Below, piece by piece: positions 25,119-34,342 of a DNA stretch of 64,000 bases. The stretch lies in the NCBI GenBank assembly GCA_022823945.1, contig JAJEBK010000053.1, forward strand, positions 124,001-188,000, written 5' to 3'. Position numbers and translations under genes: made by a program. Every line of letters starts with the position of its first letter. Positions within the stretch are counted from its first letter, which is position 1. Under the pieces are notes generated by a model. It worked only from the letters and a program-made list of their open reading frames with translations. It ran no database searches and was not told the DNA's origin. Origin of the DNA: Anaerolineae bacterium (GTDB lineage Bacteria > Chloroflexota > Anaerolineae > Aggregatilineales > Phototrophicaceae).

Positions 25119-26204
25119 TCACAGCCGCACATCCAGCACATCCAGCACCGTCTCGATGGGCGTGAAGATGGTCGCGCGCCGCGAGCCAGCGAATAACAAA
25201 CCGACCGCTTTCAAACTGTCGCCCGCCACGATCAGCGCGCCCGAATCGCCACCTTGGCTCATAGGCGTGGTGATGGTCTGCCCGGCGAAACGCGCATTCA
25301 GATTTGCGCCATACGACACATCCACCGTGGCATTCATCAGCGTGACGCTGCCTTCGGTATAGCCGGTGGTGCGCCCATGTTTGCGTACGGGCATGCCCAG
25401 CCGCGCTTTGGCAATCCCGTTGGGTCGGCCGATTTCGGCGATGCTCTGTTGGAACATCATCGGGTTGTTGGGGCGTGCCAAAGCCGCATCGATGCGATTG
25501 GGAAAGATCGATCCGCTCACTTGCGCCTGGGGGACTGTTATGGCTGTCAACCGTTTCGACGAACCACTCAGGGCGCTCAAGGCATTGCCCACCGTCACGA
25601 ACATCTCGACGATATCGCAGCCTCCAGGCGGGAAGAGCGGTGGCGGCGTGGTGGGCGGCTGCGTCGGGAGTGGACCGCTATTGTTGTAAAAGCGCAGCGC
25701 CTCGTAACGATGCAGCTTTGCCACCACATCATCGGGACGCAGGCCGTGGTCGGTTGTGCCCGGCTGCAGCACCGCATCGCCAATGGCGGCTTGGTTGCTG
25801 TTCGCCAGCACATGGTTGTTGGAGAGCAGCAGCGGCTCGCCCGTCTGGTTGTCAAAGACGATTGCGCCCAGTGTGCCCGCGGTTACCTTGTAATGCCCGA
25901 TGCTGACACCAGCAGGAATATTGGGGCGAAAGTGGTCGCGTGGGTTCAACTGCGCTTCCAGCCGGCCAATTTCGATGACATCGGTGCGCGCGCCATTCAC
26001 ATCCGGCGGCACCATGTCTTCTGCGCTCAGCGCCTCGATTGGTTTCTTCTGTTCCACCAGCACAGCCATCGCCAGCTGGTCGGTGACTTGCTCTTTGTAG
26101 TTGCGAAAGCCGATGCCGACGCCCACCACGCCACGCCGCTGCAGCAAATCTTCTTGCGACAGCCGTTGTGCTTCCAGCAATTGGTGGAACAAGTCCGGCG
26201 ACAT
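25119..26204 (-). CDS. Trypsin-like serine peptidase, NAL1-like, without signal peptide
   Basis: The 361-aa protein starts MSPDLFHQLLEAQRLSQEDLL and has a GVGIGFRN segment found in NAL1-like and related bacterial chymotrypsin-fold proteins. Catalytic residues appear as His in LLLSNNHVLAN, Asp probably in PNRIDAALARP, and Ser in MSQGGDSGALIV. A Pro-rich insert (PLPTQPPTTPPPLFPPGG) lies near residue 200. There is no signal peptide, so it acts inside the cell or as a scaffold. RBS AGGAGG lies 4 nt before the chosen ATG. Confidence 0.8.
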   Translation of the reverse strand: MSPDLFHQLLEAQRLSQEDLLQRRGVVGVGIGFRNYKEQVTDQLAMAVLVEQKKPIEALSAEDMVPPDVNGARTDVIEIGRLEAQLNPRDHFRPNIPAGVSIGHYKVTAGTLGAIVFDNQTGEPLLLSNNHVLANSNQAAIGDAVLQPGTTDHGLRPDDVVAKLHRYEALRFYNNSGPLPTQPPTTPPPLFPPGGCDIVEMFVTVGNALSALSGSSKRLTAITVPQAQVSGSIFPNRIDAALARPNNPMMFQQSIAEIGRPNGIAKARLGMPVRKHGRTTGYTEGSVTLMNATVDVSYGANLNARFAGQTITTPMSQGGDSGALIVAGDSLKAVGLLFAGSRRATIFTPIETVLDVLDVRL

Positions 26205-26272
26205 ACGCCTCCTGCCTGATGCGTGGATCCGGCAATAGTATACAGGCAAGCGCCAAGTGTGGTTAAGGGGCG

Positions 26273-27352
26273 CTAGCCAGACAGGCTCTTCAAGCCGCTG
26301 CCGGTCAGCGCGATGACCAACTCGGCCGCATCATCCAGTTGTTCGCGGATTTGTGGCAGGGCTGCGACAGGCACAGCGCTAGTCGCTTCGATCATGAATC
26401 CTCGCGCGTGCATGCGCTGCTGCGCGTGCAAAATGTCGTCATTGCCAACGCGCAGAGCCAGGCCTCGGCTGTCTGCGATCGCTCGCAAGATCTGTTGCCC
26501 ACGCACTGGCTCGTCCACCAGGATGCCATCCGCCACACTTGCGCCGCGAACGACGGTCGGAGGTGTATCTGCGCCCGCTTCCCACGCGCGCACGATGGGA
26601 TCAACACCCGTCGACTGCACGGCGATCATGCGGGGGAGTTGCGCGAGCAGACCAGCTGCATGCAGCACCAGGAATCCACGATACATGCCCAGAAACAACC
26701 CGCCATGCCCAACCGGCATCGCCACCGCATCGGGCGCCTGCCTGTCCAGCTGTTCCCAGATTTCCCAGGCTGCTGTCTGTTGTCCCAGCACAAAGCTCGG
26801 ATTCCAGGCGTGGCTGGCATAGGTCCTGCTTTTGGCTGCGGCGTAGATTTCTGCAGGCAAATCTGCCGATTCGATGATTTCGCCGCCATAAGCGCGGATA
26901 TGCGCTTTCTTGCTGGCGACCGCGCTGCTTTTGGGCACATAGACTGTTGCCCGCATGCCCGCCAGAGCCGCATAGGCTGCCAGCGAAGCGCCGGCATTGC
27001 CCGACGAATTGTCCATGGCTTCTGCGACGCCGGCACCTGCCAGGTGATTCAGCATAACCGCCACGCCACGATCTTTGAACGAGCCAGTCGGATTCAAGTA
27101 TTCCAGCTTGGCATGAAAGCGCGCGCCATCCAGGTCCAGCGGCACGAGCGGCGTCAAGCCTTCGCCCAGGCTGAAGCGTCGCTGGATGGGCAGAAGCGCC
27201 TGATAGCGCCACACAGAGAAGTCGTCGCTCACGATCTGGGCGGGGTCGAATGTCGGCAGCGCTTTCCAGTCCAGCAGGCCGCCGCAATCTTGACAACGCC
27301 AGTCTGTGGGTTGCGCCGTCATTCCACAAGTAGTGCAGGTAATCCGCGCCAC
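26273..27352 (-). CDS. Threonine synthase-like PLP enzyme
   Basis: Threonine synthase converts O-phosphohomoserine to threonine. The 359-aa protein has an N-terminal zinc-ribbon-like CTTC...CQDC, the PLP lysine in NPTGSFKDRG, NSSGNAGASLAAYAA (phosphate cradle) and VGHGGLFLGMYRGF. The start is uncertain: GTG at 27350-27352 follows GGAGAAAG and begins just before the Cys pair, while ATGs at 27385 and 27400 add 11-16 unconserved residues. No other Thr genes are adjacent. A related PLP lyase acting on another substrate cannot be excluded. Confidence 0.85.
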   Translation of the reverse strand: MARITCTTCGMTAQPTDWRCQDCGGLLDWKALPTFDPAQIVSDDFSVWRYQALLPIQRRFSLGEGLTPLVPLDLDGARFHAKLEYLNPTGSFKDRGVAVMLNHLAGAGVAEAMDNSSGNAGASLAAYAALAGMRATVYVPKSSAVASKKAHIRAYGGEIIESADLPAEIYAAAKSRTYASHAWNPSFVLGQQTAAWEIWEQLDRQAPDAVAMPVGHGGLFLGMYRGFLVLHAAGLLAQLPRMIAVQSTGVDPIVRAWEAGADTPPTVVRGASVADGILVDEPVRGQQILRAIADSRGLALRVGNDDILHAQQRMHARGFMIEATSAVPVAALPQIREQLDDAAELVIALTGSGLKSLSG

Positions 27353-27443
27353 AATTGTGCTTCTTTCTCCGTCGAACGCCGGCATTGTATCACAGCGCAA
27401 TGCATGTTGTGCGGCTGCTCGCTTGGATGGACATCCTCTCAGT

Positions 27444-27470
27444 CACCCCGACGTGTCAGGGGGAGGCAAA
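27444..27470. repeat. Dispersed G/C-run repeat (copy)
   Basis: CACCCCGACGTGTCAGGGGGAGGCAAAG matches, base for base over GTCAGGGGGAGGCAAA, the copies at 60191 and (inverted) 36811. A further GC-rich hairpin, CCTCTCCGTCCTGACGGGGAGGGG, lies at about 27510-27534 before moaA. Confidence 0.6.
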
Positions 27471-27642
27471 GCACACGCAAACAATCGCGAATCCGCTTGC
27501 CTTGGCTACCCTCTCCGTCCTGACGGGGAGGGGCTGGGGGTGGGGTTTTAGTGGCCCCGAGCGTTTGCAGTAGAGTATCTGCGCCTGTCTTGTGCTAGAA
27601 TCGAGCAAATTAGCCGCGATGATCTGGCACCGGCACACACAC

Positions 27643-28662
27643 ATGGCTCTTCACGATCGCTTTGCACGCCCCTTGCGCGACCTGCGCATCTCGGTCACTG
27701 ACCGTTGCAACTTTCGCTGTCCCTATTGCATGCCCGCCGAGATCTTTGGCGAACGGTACAAATTTCTGCCCAAGCCGCAACTGCTCACATTCGAAGAGAT
27801 CGCCCGCCTCACACGCATCATCGTGCGGCAGGGCGCGCTGAAGATCCGCCTCACCGGTGGCGAGCCTCTGCTGCGACAAGGGATTGAAGAGCTGGTGGCT
27901 ATGCTCGCGGAGATTGATGGCGTGGCCGACCTGGCGATGACCACCAATGCTTTCTTGCTGCCGCAGAAGATAGACGCCCTCAAGGCCGCCGGACTACAAC
28001 GTCTGACGATCAGCCTGGATACGCTGGACGATGCTGTCTTTCGCCAGATGAATGGCGGACGCGCCGGGGTCGACAAGGTGCTGGAGGGCATCGCGGCTGC
28101 CGAACAGGCTGGTTTCTCGCCACTCAAGATCAACGCCGTTGTGCAGCGCGGCACCAACGATCATACCTTGGTCGAGCTGGCGCGCTTCTTCAAGGCGCGT
28201 GGGCACATCGTGCGCTTCATAGAGTACATGGATGTGGGAAATCGTAATGGCTGGCGCATGGACCAGGTGCTGCCATCCAGCGAGGTCGTAGCGCTTGTTG
28301 ATGTCGAGATGCCGCTGAAACCCGCGCCTGGCAACTATTATGGCGAGGTGGCGCAACGGTATCAATACCGCGACGGCGAAGGCGAAATCGGATTGATCAG
28401 TTCGGTTACACAGCCGTTTTGTGGCGCTTGCACACGCATGCGTCTCTCGCCCGAGGGACAGATCTTCACCTGTCTGTTTGGCACGAAAGGCACCAGTCTG
28501 CGAGATCCACTGCGGGCAGGAGCCAGCGATGACGAACTGGCAGCCATCATCAGCCGCACCTGGCGCGCGCGCAGCGACCGCTACTCCGAAATCCGCGGTT
28601 TGCTCACCGAAGCTGCCCGCGAAGAACGGCGCAAAGTGGAGATGTATCACATCGGTGGCTAG
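27643..28662 (+). CDS. moaA: GTP 3',8-cyclase MoaA
   Basis: This radical-SAM enzyme performs the first step of molybdenum cofactor synthesis. The 339-aa product shows LRISVTDRCNFRCPYCMP (the SAM cluster C-x3-C-x2-C), IRLTGGEPLLR, the second cluster in PFCGACTRMRLSPEGQIFTC, and the C-terminal Gly-Gly that is essential in the family. ATG 27643 gives the usual start (MALHDRFARPLRDLR); an ATG 24 bp earlier is possible. No other moa genes are nearby. Its last codons and stop lie in the 11-bp target duplication of element B. Confidence 0.95.
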   Translation: MALHDRFARPLRDLRISVTDRCNFRCPYCMPAEIFGERYKFLPKPQLLTFEEIARLTRIIVRQGALKIRLTGGEPLLRQGIEELVAMLAEIDGVADLAMTTNAFLLPQKIDALKAAGLQRLTISLDTLDDAVFRQMNGGRAGVDKVLEGIAAAEQAGFSPLKINAVVQRGTNDHTLVELARFFKARGHIVRFIEYMDVGNRNGWRMDQVLPSSEVVALVDVEMPLKPAPGNYYGEVAQRYQYRDGEGEIGLISSVTQPFCGACTRMRLSPEGQIFTCLFGTKGTSLRDPLRAGASDDELAAIISRTWRARSDRYSEIRGLLTEAAREERRKVEMYHIGG

Positions 28663-28970
28663 CCAGGGCAATCGCGTTAAAATGAAACTCAGTGCCAGGA
28701 ATCCTCTCTAACGCTTTGCCACCGAGTTCACAGAGTACATTTGAGTACAACGAGAGGAAAGCAAAGATTTTACGCTCTGTCGACGCGACAAACGCGAGAA
28801 AAGGAAACATTTTGCAATCTAATGGCGTCTAGCAGCGAATCATCCGCGCCATAGTTGCACATAGCGCAGTCATTTACATTTTGTATGTTTAACAAACTCT
28901 CGGTGTACTCCTTCATCTCGGTGTATTCGGTGGCAAAATAATTTGATGCGATTGCCCTAGGTGGTTAGCT
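28654..28970. mobile_element. MITE-like element B inserted at the moaA stop codon
   Basis: A 295-bp imperfect palindrome (28665-28959) fills the 381-bp gap after moaA. Its ends are inverted copies (AGGGCAATCGCGTTAAA left; right end 28942-28958 inverted reads AGGGCAATCGCATCAAA). Inner arms 28715-28756 and 28896-28937 are also inverted (TTTGCCACCGAG...). It is flanked by GGTGGCTAGCC (28654-28664) and GGTGGTTAGCT (28960-28970), a diverged 11-bp duplication. It shares its 17-nt end and inner arm style with element A. The remaining 70 bp before the next gene hold only its RBS region. Confidence 0.7.
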
Positions 28971-29043
28971 CGAGACAATTTGTACCAGATTGCCGGTGTG
29001 GTAAGCTTATGACCATGACAGATGCGCGAGGCGAGGAAAGAAT

Positions 29044-29814
29044 ATGTCCAACGCAGATTTTGATTTGAGCGGGCAGACTGCGCTGATAACCGGCGCAGGC
29101 AGGGGCATCGGCTTGGCGACCGCGCGCCGGTTGGCTGCTGCTGGAGCCGATGTCATCATTGCCGAATACATCGCCGAAAATGGGCGCAATGCCGCCGCCG
29201 AGATCGAAAGCATGGGGCGCAAGTCGCTGTTCATCGAGGTCGATGTGCGCGACTCGGGCAGCGTAAATGCCATGGCAAAGACCGCGCTGGCCGCCTTTCC
29301 GCAGATAGACATCCTGGTTTGCAATGCCGGCATCGCCCAAGGCGTCAGAGCCGAAGACATGACCGACGAAGAGTGGTTGAATATGCTGGCGGTCAACCTG
29401 AACGGGGTCTTTTATTGCTGCCGGGCGATCGGACGACACATGCTGGAGCGTGGCAGTGGCAGCATCGTCAACACAGCGTCTATGTCGGGCATGATATCCA
29501 ATACGCCACAGCCGCAATCTCATTACAATGCAGCGAAAGCCGGTGTCATCTTGCTGACCAAGTCGCTGGCTGGCGAATGGGCGGATCGTGGTGTGCGCGT
29601 CAATTGCGTATCGCCCGGCTACATCGGCACAGATATGACCGCGGCCGGCATGGAAAACCCCGACTGGTATCCCACTTGGCTGGCGATGACCCCACAGGGC
29701 AGGGTGGGCAAGCCCGAGGATGTGGCGGCTGCTATCTATTACCTGGCTTCGCCGGCCGCCAGCTATACAACTGGCACGAATCTGGTCGTGGATGGCGGCT
29801 ATACCAGTTGGTAG
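29044..29814 (+). CDS. SDR-family oxidoreductase (polyol/sugar dehydrogenase-like)
   Basis: 256-aa classical SDR: LITGAGRGIGLATARRL, DVRDSGSVNAMA, CNAGIAQG, Ser in IVNTASMSGMI, Tyr/Lys in SHYNAAKAGVILL, and VSPGYIGTDMT. The AEYIAEN turn after beta2 with an acidic residue suggests NAD preference. The wording resembles arabinitol, xylitol or sorbose reductase-type SDRs, but the substrate is not determined. RBS GAGGAAAG lies about 5 nt before the ATG. It converges on the long TPR protein with 3 bp between stops. Confidence 0.87.
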   Translation: MSNADFDLSGQTALITGAGRGIGLATARRLAAAGADVIIAEYIAENGRNAAAEIESMGRKSLFIEVDVRDSGSVNAMAKTALAAFPQIDILVCNAGIAQGVRAEDMTDEEWLNMLAVNLNGVFYCCRAIGRHMLERGSGSIVNTASMSGMISNTPQPQSHYNAAKAGVILLTKSLAGEWADRGVRVNCVSPGYIGTDMTAAGMENPDWYPTWLAMTPQGRVGKPEDVAAAIYYLASPAASYTTGTNLVVDGGYTSW

Positions 29815-29817
29815 AGA

Positions 29818-32151
29818 TTATTGTGGCTCTGGGCAAGGCGAACTCAGGTTTAAGAGCTTGACGACATCGTTGCGCACCCAGCCTATCGGCGAGGTGTCAT
29901 CGTTGTTGTAGCGCACATAATACCAGGCGTTGCCAGTTGGGTTGCGTTCATCGCGCCGCACTTGGATCACATCGAGCTCTGTACCGGGCGGCAGAAGCCA
30001 AATCGACTGGCTGCTGATGGTCGGGCGGAAGCGGACATTCTTCGCCTCGTCATCGGCATTGTAGACTCGGCACAGCACAGCAGGCGTCGGCGTGATGGTG
30101 GGCGTGTTGGTGTCGGTCGGCGTGATTGTAGCGGTCGGCGTGATGGTCGGGGTGGCTGTGTCGGTCGGCGTGAAGGTCGGCGTCAAGGTATCAGTCGGCG
30201 TTTTGGTGATGGTCGGGGTGGCTGTGTCGGTCGGCGTGTTGGTCTGGGTCGGCGTGCGCGAAGGCGTAAAGGTTTGCGTTGGCGTGTTGGTGGCGGTCGG
30301 CGTAGGTGTTTCAGTCGGGAAGATGATCGGCTCCCAAACATCGCGCGTAAAATAGATGCCGGCGGCACCCACCAAGCCCAGGATCACCAGCAACAGACAG
30401 CCAGCAAAGCGTCCGCGATTGCGCCGATTGCGGATGACGCCCTCGATGCGTGACAAATCGCTGCGCCGCCCCAAAATACGAAACGGCTCGTCGCGCATGA
30501 TCTCGAGCCACGACTGCGCCTCGACCATGGCGCCATTTTGCAGCGCTTCGTCCGCTCGCTCCAAATAACGCAGAAACAAGTCGTTGACCGCGCCGCGATA
30601 GCGTTCGTCCTGAGCATATTCGCCAACCATTTCAGCCAGCATCTGTCGCGCCTGCGCCAGCTCGGGGTCGAAGTTCTGCGAAATTAGCGCTTGCGCTCGC
30701 CGCAGCGCTTGCTGTGTTCGCGCCACATCTGCCTGGCTATTGCGCGCGTGCATGAGCAGATCGGCGAAACCGCTGTCTTTCGGATCGAGCTCCAGCCCCA
30801 TCTCCAGTGTTTTGACGGCGCTGTTCATCAGCAAGATGCGTTCGTCCAACGTGTTCGCTTCTTTGGCGTGATTCAACTGCAATTGGGCTTGGTCGGTCAC
30901 CTGGCTGCGGATGCCTGCCAAATTGCCATCGACTTCTTGCTGCAGTTGCGCCAGACGTTGGCTCTTGGGCAGCAGTTGTCGCACTTGCGAAAGTAGCTTG
31001 CGGATCTGGGCGACTTGCGCCACTTGCTCGTCCAGCGTGCCGCCGATTGTGTTCATGCTAAGCGTGATCTGGTCATAGTCCCGCTGGATGCGGCGGATCA
31101 TCTCCTGGCGTTCTTCGGCTTGGGGGTCGTTGGGCACGACGCGTAATGCGCCTTCGTATTTGCGCAGCGCCTCTGACCAATTGTCGTTCGCCATCAGACG
31201 GTCGCCGTCGTTCAGCAATTCGCGCGCCAATGCCAGATCCTGGATATCCAGCAGCGCCTGCTCGACATCTTTCCAGCTGAGAATGCCATCGCGTTCAGCC
31301 AGTTCGCGCGCTTCACGATAGAGTCCGGTCGCCTGTTCATAATTGCCGGCGCGCACGAGTGAGTTGGCGCGGTTATAAGCGACACGTGCTTCAAAAGGGA
31401 TGCGGTGGTCGGGCACGATACCGCGGATGAGGTTGTCTTCCGACTTTTCGCGATATTCCAGCGCTGTCGCATGGTCAGGGTTTTGCGCCAGGATGCGGTT
31501 GGCGACATCAATAGCCTGTTGATATTCGCCGGAGTAATAATTCTCTGTGAGACGTTTCAGCAAGTCATCAAACGTATCTATGTTTGGGCGGGGCTGCGCT
31601 TCGCTGGTGGGGGAAGGCGCGGCTGCTTCGGGTTGTGCTGGTTGGCTGCGGAAACTTTCTCTCGGTTGGCGAGCGGGTTGTTCGGGCCGCGGCGGTTCGC
31701 TGTATCCGGGTGGCTCGCTGGGCGTTGTAGTTGGCGCTTGCTGGAGATCGTGCCGCAGAAAGAGGTCTTGTACGCGTTGTCTGGCTTGCGCGCTGTGTGC
31801 GCCGGCTCGCTGCAAGAGGCTGATGACATCGGCGTGTCCGGCATCAATGCGCAGGGCGTCTGCCAAGATATCAATGGCTTCATCAATATCATCGTCGTCG
31901 CCAGCGATTTCGATGCGGATGCGCGCGCGCCGCACCAGTCCACGCATAGCCGCTGTGTCGGGACGGGTGGCTTGACTTTGCAAATCGGCGATTTCGGCAA
32001 AGAGCGCCTGCGCCTTTTGCTCCAGCGGCGTGTTCTTTGCTTCGGTAAGCAGGTCGCGGGCTTCTTGCTGCAAGTCGGCAAGGGACTGGGGGTCGGTGGC
32101 GGCATTTGCGCGCCTGCGCAATTCTTCGATCGCCCGTTGCAATTCCTGCAT
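29818..32151 (-). CDS. TPR membrane protein with Thr-Pro-rich stalk and SH3b domain
   Basis: A 777-aa protein. The N-terminal two thirds are helical with TPR-like units ([83 protein letters not shown]) around a Pro/Gln-rich linker near 150-190. A single transmembrane helix lies at about 584-605. A Thr-Pro low-complexity stalk follows at about 609-685 ([20 protein letters not shown] and similar), then a C-terminal SH3b domain ([23 protein letters not shown]). The TPR part is cytoplasmic and the stalk/SH3b presumably outside. This layout is common in Anaerolineae-type Chloroflexota. ATG 32151 is preferred over an upstream GTG at 32187. Confidence 0.8.
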   Translation of the reverse strand: MQELQRAIEELRRRANAATDPQSLADLQQEARDLLTEAKNTPLEQKAQALFAEIADLQSQATRPDTAAMRGLVRRARIRIEIAGDDDDIDEAIDILADALRIDAGHADVISLLQRAGAHSAQARQRVQDLFLRHDLQQAPTTTPSEPPGYSEPPRPEQPARQPRESFRSQPAQPEAAAPSPTSEAQPRPNIDTFDDLLKRLTENYYSGEYQQAIDVANRILAQNPDHATALEYREKSEDNLIRGIVPDHRIPFEARVAYNRANSLVRAGNYEQATGLYREARELAERDGILSWKDVEQALLDIQDLALARELLNDGDRLMANDNWSEALRKYEGALRVVPNDPQAEERQEMIRRIQRDYDQITLSMNTIGGTLDEQVAQVAQIRKLLSQVRQLLPKSQRLAQLQQEVDGNLAGIRSQVTDQAQLQLNHAKEANTLDERILLMNSAVKTLEMGLELDPKDSGFADLLMHARNSQADVARTQQALRRAQALISQNFDPELAQARQMLAEMVGEYAQDERYRGAVNDLFLRYLERADEALQNGAMVEAQSWLEIMRDEPFRILGRRSDLSRIEGVIRNRRNRGRFAGCLLLVILGLVGAAGIYFTRDVWEPIIFPTETPTPTATNTPTQTFTPSRTPTQTNTPTDTATPTITKTPTDTLTPTFTPTDTATPTITPTATITPTDTNTPTITPTPAVLCRVYNADDEAKNVRFRPTISSQSIWLLPPGTELDVIQVRRDERNPTGNAWYYVRYNNDDTSPIGWVRNDVVKLLNLSSPCPEPQ

Positions 32152-32299
32152 GGATGATATCCCTATGCTGGCTTGCCCAAGCTGCACTACATGCAGCAGG
32201 CAAATTGTAGCGCAACTGTCTCGATACGCGCCGTACCACTTGTCAGGATTCTATGCTAGAGTGTGCTGGTGGTCAAATTGCGGCAACGGTCCTATTCCA

Positions 32300-32626
32300 A
32301 TGGCTACATTTCAGCACATCATACCCAGATACAAGCTGATCCTATTCTACAATATTCGACATGACAGACAAGAACAATATTATCGCTTCATGCTCAGCAG
32401 CTTTGTGCCGGCTGTGCAAAAGGTCGGCGTATTCATGCACATGGCTTGGCACATCGCCTATGGACAGCATCCCATGCGCAAGATCGAATTCGTCACAGAA
32501 AGCTCCGACACCCTGCGCAGCCTGTTTCTGAGCGACGAATGGAAAGAGCTGGAAAACAAGCTCATGCGCTATGTCTCCGATTATGAACGCAAGGTCGTGG
32601 AATACCGCGATGGATTTCAAGTCTAG
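32300..32626 (+). CDS. Conserved hypothetical 108-aa protein
   Basis: The protein begins MATFQHIIPRYKLILFYNIR and contains VPAVQKVGVFMHMAWHIAYG, EFVTESSDTLRSLFLSDEW and YVSDYERKVVEYRDGFQV. The alternating beta/alpha pattern and single-domain length suggest a dimeric alpha/beta-barrel (ferredoxin-like) fold, but I recognise no motif that gives a function. It lies divergently next to the TPR protein and 79 bp before mscS. Coding is supported by a clean start, coherent composition and a TAG end. Confidence 0.7.
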   Translation: MATFQHIIPRYKLILFYNIRHDRQEQYYRFMLSSFVPAVQKVGVFMHMAWHIAYGQHPMRKIEFVTESSDTLRSLFLSDEWKELENKLMRYVSDYERKVVEYRDGFQV

Positions 32627-32705
32627 GTCTTTGCGCCGCTTGCATATTGGCTGGCAGAGCGTACAATAAGCATCCCCGCCAGGCAGAGCAACCGAGCAAA
32701 ACAAA

Positions 32706-33836
32706 ATGGAAATCGATCTGCGCGAGTGGCTGCCATTTCTGGCTGATTTGCCAGAGTTTGCGCAGCGTATCTTGCTTGACCTCTTCCCCTTTTTATTCGC
32801 CGCGATTGTGATCTGGCTGCTGCGCTGGCTTTTGACCTGGCTGCTGCTAAAGCCATTGCGCATCGCGGTCAGCCGCACGGAAAGCCAACTCGATGACAGC
32901 CTGGTCGAGGCTTGCATCTCGCCCTTGCGCGTCGCCGTGGTGGGTTTCGCCTTGATCTTGGTCGCGGGGCTGTTCAGCTTCAGCGCGGAAGTGGTGCAGA
33001 TCGCCCAGGCGGTTGGCCGCTCGCTGTTGATCGGCGCGGTCTTCTTCGCCCTCATGCGCATATTCGAAGTCATCTCGCTGCAGCCCGCGGCTTTTGAGCG
33101 ACTCACCGGCATCACGATCCCCGAGCGCCTGTTGCCGTTTTTGAATACATTGCTGAAGTTTCTCATCCTGGCGCTGGGCGCTATCTTCATCCTGCAAGAA
33201 TTTAACTTTGATGTCGCTGCCTTGATTGCCTCGCTGGGCGTCGTGGGCATCGGCATATCGTTGGCTTCGCAGAACACCGTCAGCAATATGTTTGGATTTG
33301 CGGCGATCGTTTCCGACAATCCATTCAAAGTTGGCGATTTCATCCGAACTCCCGCCGTCAGCGGCATCGTGGAATCGGTTGGCGTGCGCGCGACGCGCAT
33401 TCGCCAGCTCGACCAGGCCTTGGTCTCTGTGCCCAACCACTTGCTAACCGATGCGATCGTCGTGAATTGGTCGCGCATGCAAAAGCGCCGCCTCGACCTG
33501 ACCCTGGCTTTCACCTACAGCACCAGTAGCGAGCAGATGCGCGCACTGCTGGATGATGTCCGCGCCTTGCTGGAAAGCAGAGACGAAATCGCCACCGACT
33601 CCGTTATGGTTTTCTTCAACGACATGAATACCAGTTCGCTGGATGTGCGCATCATCTGCCAGGTGCTCGACAAAGACTTCCGCGCCTTCAACTCGCTCAA
33701 GGAGACGCTATTCCTGGAGATCATGGGCATTGCCGAGCGGCTGGAAGTCAGTTTCGCTTTCCCCAGCCAGTCGCTGTACATCGAGTCGTTGCCCGGCGCG
33801 TCTGTTCCCGACAAACCGGCTGCCGAAGCGCCATGA
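32706..33836 (+). CDS. MscS-family mechanosensitive channel
   Basis: 376 residues: three or four N-terminal membrane helices (AIVIWLLRWLLTWLLL, VAVVGFALILVAGLFSF, LLIGAVFFALMRIF, FLILALGAIFILQEF), the pore-lining TM3 with small residues (ALIASLGVVGIGISLASQNTVSNMFGFAAIV), and the cytoplasmic beta domain (FKVGDFIRTPAVSGIVESVGVRATRIRQLDQALVSVPNHLL). MscS channels release solutes on hypo-osmotic shock. Its stop overlaps the next start (ATGA), so it heads a three-gene operon. Confidence 0.93.
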   Translation: MEIDLREWLPFLADLPEFAQRILLDLFPFLFAAIVIWLLRWLLTWLLLKPLRIAVSRTESQLDDSLVEACISPLRVAVVGFALILVAGLFSFSAEVVQIAQAVGRSLLIGAVFFALMRIFEVISLQPAAFERLTGITIPERLLPFLNTLLKFLILALGAIFILQEFNFDVAALIASLGVVGIGISLASQNTVSNMFGFAAIVSDNPFKVGDFIRTPAVSGIVESVGVRATRIRQLDQALVSVPNHLLTDAIVVNWSRMQKRRLDLTLAFTYSTSSEQMRALLDDVRALLESRDEIATDSVMVFFNDMNTSSLDVRIICQVLDKDFRAFNSLKETLFLEIMGIAERLEVSFAFPSQSLYIESLPGASVPDKPAAEAP

Positions 33837-34342
33837 CGGAAGCGGCAAGCGGGTTGATGGCTGCACTGCAATTTACCGGGTCCGACCTGGCTGCGAACCG
33901 GCAGGGCAGGCTCAGTCCAGCGCAAGCAGCCCGCATCCAGCGGACGCGGCGGCGACAGCTGTTCCTGGCGGTCATCCTGTTCATTTTCTTCGTGATCGGT
34001 GCGACGATCCTGCTATTTGCCGGGCAGCGCGAGGGCAACCCTATTCTCACAGGGGCGGGTGGCGCGCTCATCGCCATGAACGCGCTGCTGGTCGGGCTGG
34101 TTGGCCGCGGCAGCATGCGTGTCGGCAGCGATCTGCGCGCGGGCAGCGTCGAGGCGCTGGCTGGCGAAGTCGAACGGGTGCTACGGCGTGGTCGTCAGGG
34201 CGACAGCTATCTGCTGCGCATCAATGGCGATGACTTGCGCGTCACCAAAGAGATATTCCTGGGCTTTCGACACGAATGCCCCTATCGCATCTATCGCACC
34301 AAAGGCTCGCGCATGTTGCTGTCTGCGGAAGCGATAGGCTGA
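33833..34342 (+). CDS. Hypothetical membrane protein
   Basis: 169 aa with two adjacent transmembrane helices (LFLAVILFIFFVIGATILLF and ILTGAGGALIAMNALLVGLV, about residues 43-95). A soluble C-terminal part follows (ALAGEVERVLRRGRQGDSYLLRINGDDLRVTKEIF, ending RIYRTKGSRMLLSAEAIG) that looks like a small beta domain. It overlaps the mscS stop by 4 bp and its own stop overlaps the next start (TGATG), so the three genes are translationally coupled. I do not recognise a family. Confidence 0.75.
   Translation: MTEAASGLMAALQFTGSDLAANRQGRLSPAQAARIQRTRRRQLFLAVILFIFFVIGATILLFAGQREGNPILTGAGGALIAMNALLVGLVGRGSMRVGSDLRAGSVEALAGEVERVLRRGRQGDSYLLRINGDDLRVTKEIFLGFRHECPYRIYRTKGSRMLLSAEAIG

Noticed and set aside
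30090..30320. Regularly spaced short repeats that could suggest a CRISPR array
   Set aside because: They are imperfect in-frame Thr-Pro codon repeats of the TPR protein stalk, with no constant repeat and unique spacers.
32030..32299. N-terminal extension of the 108-aa protein gene
   Set aside because: The upstream 90 codons lie opposite the TPR protein gene and its promoter region and are low-quality sequence; ATG 32300 begins the conserved-looking part.
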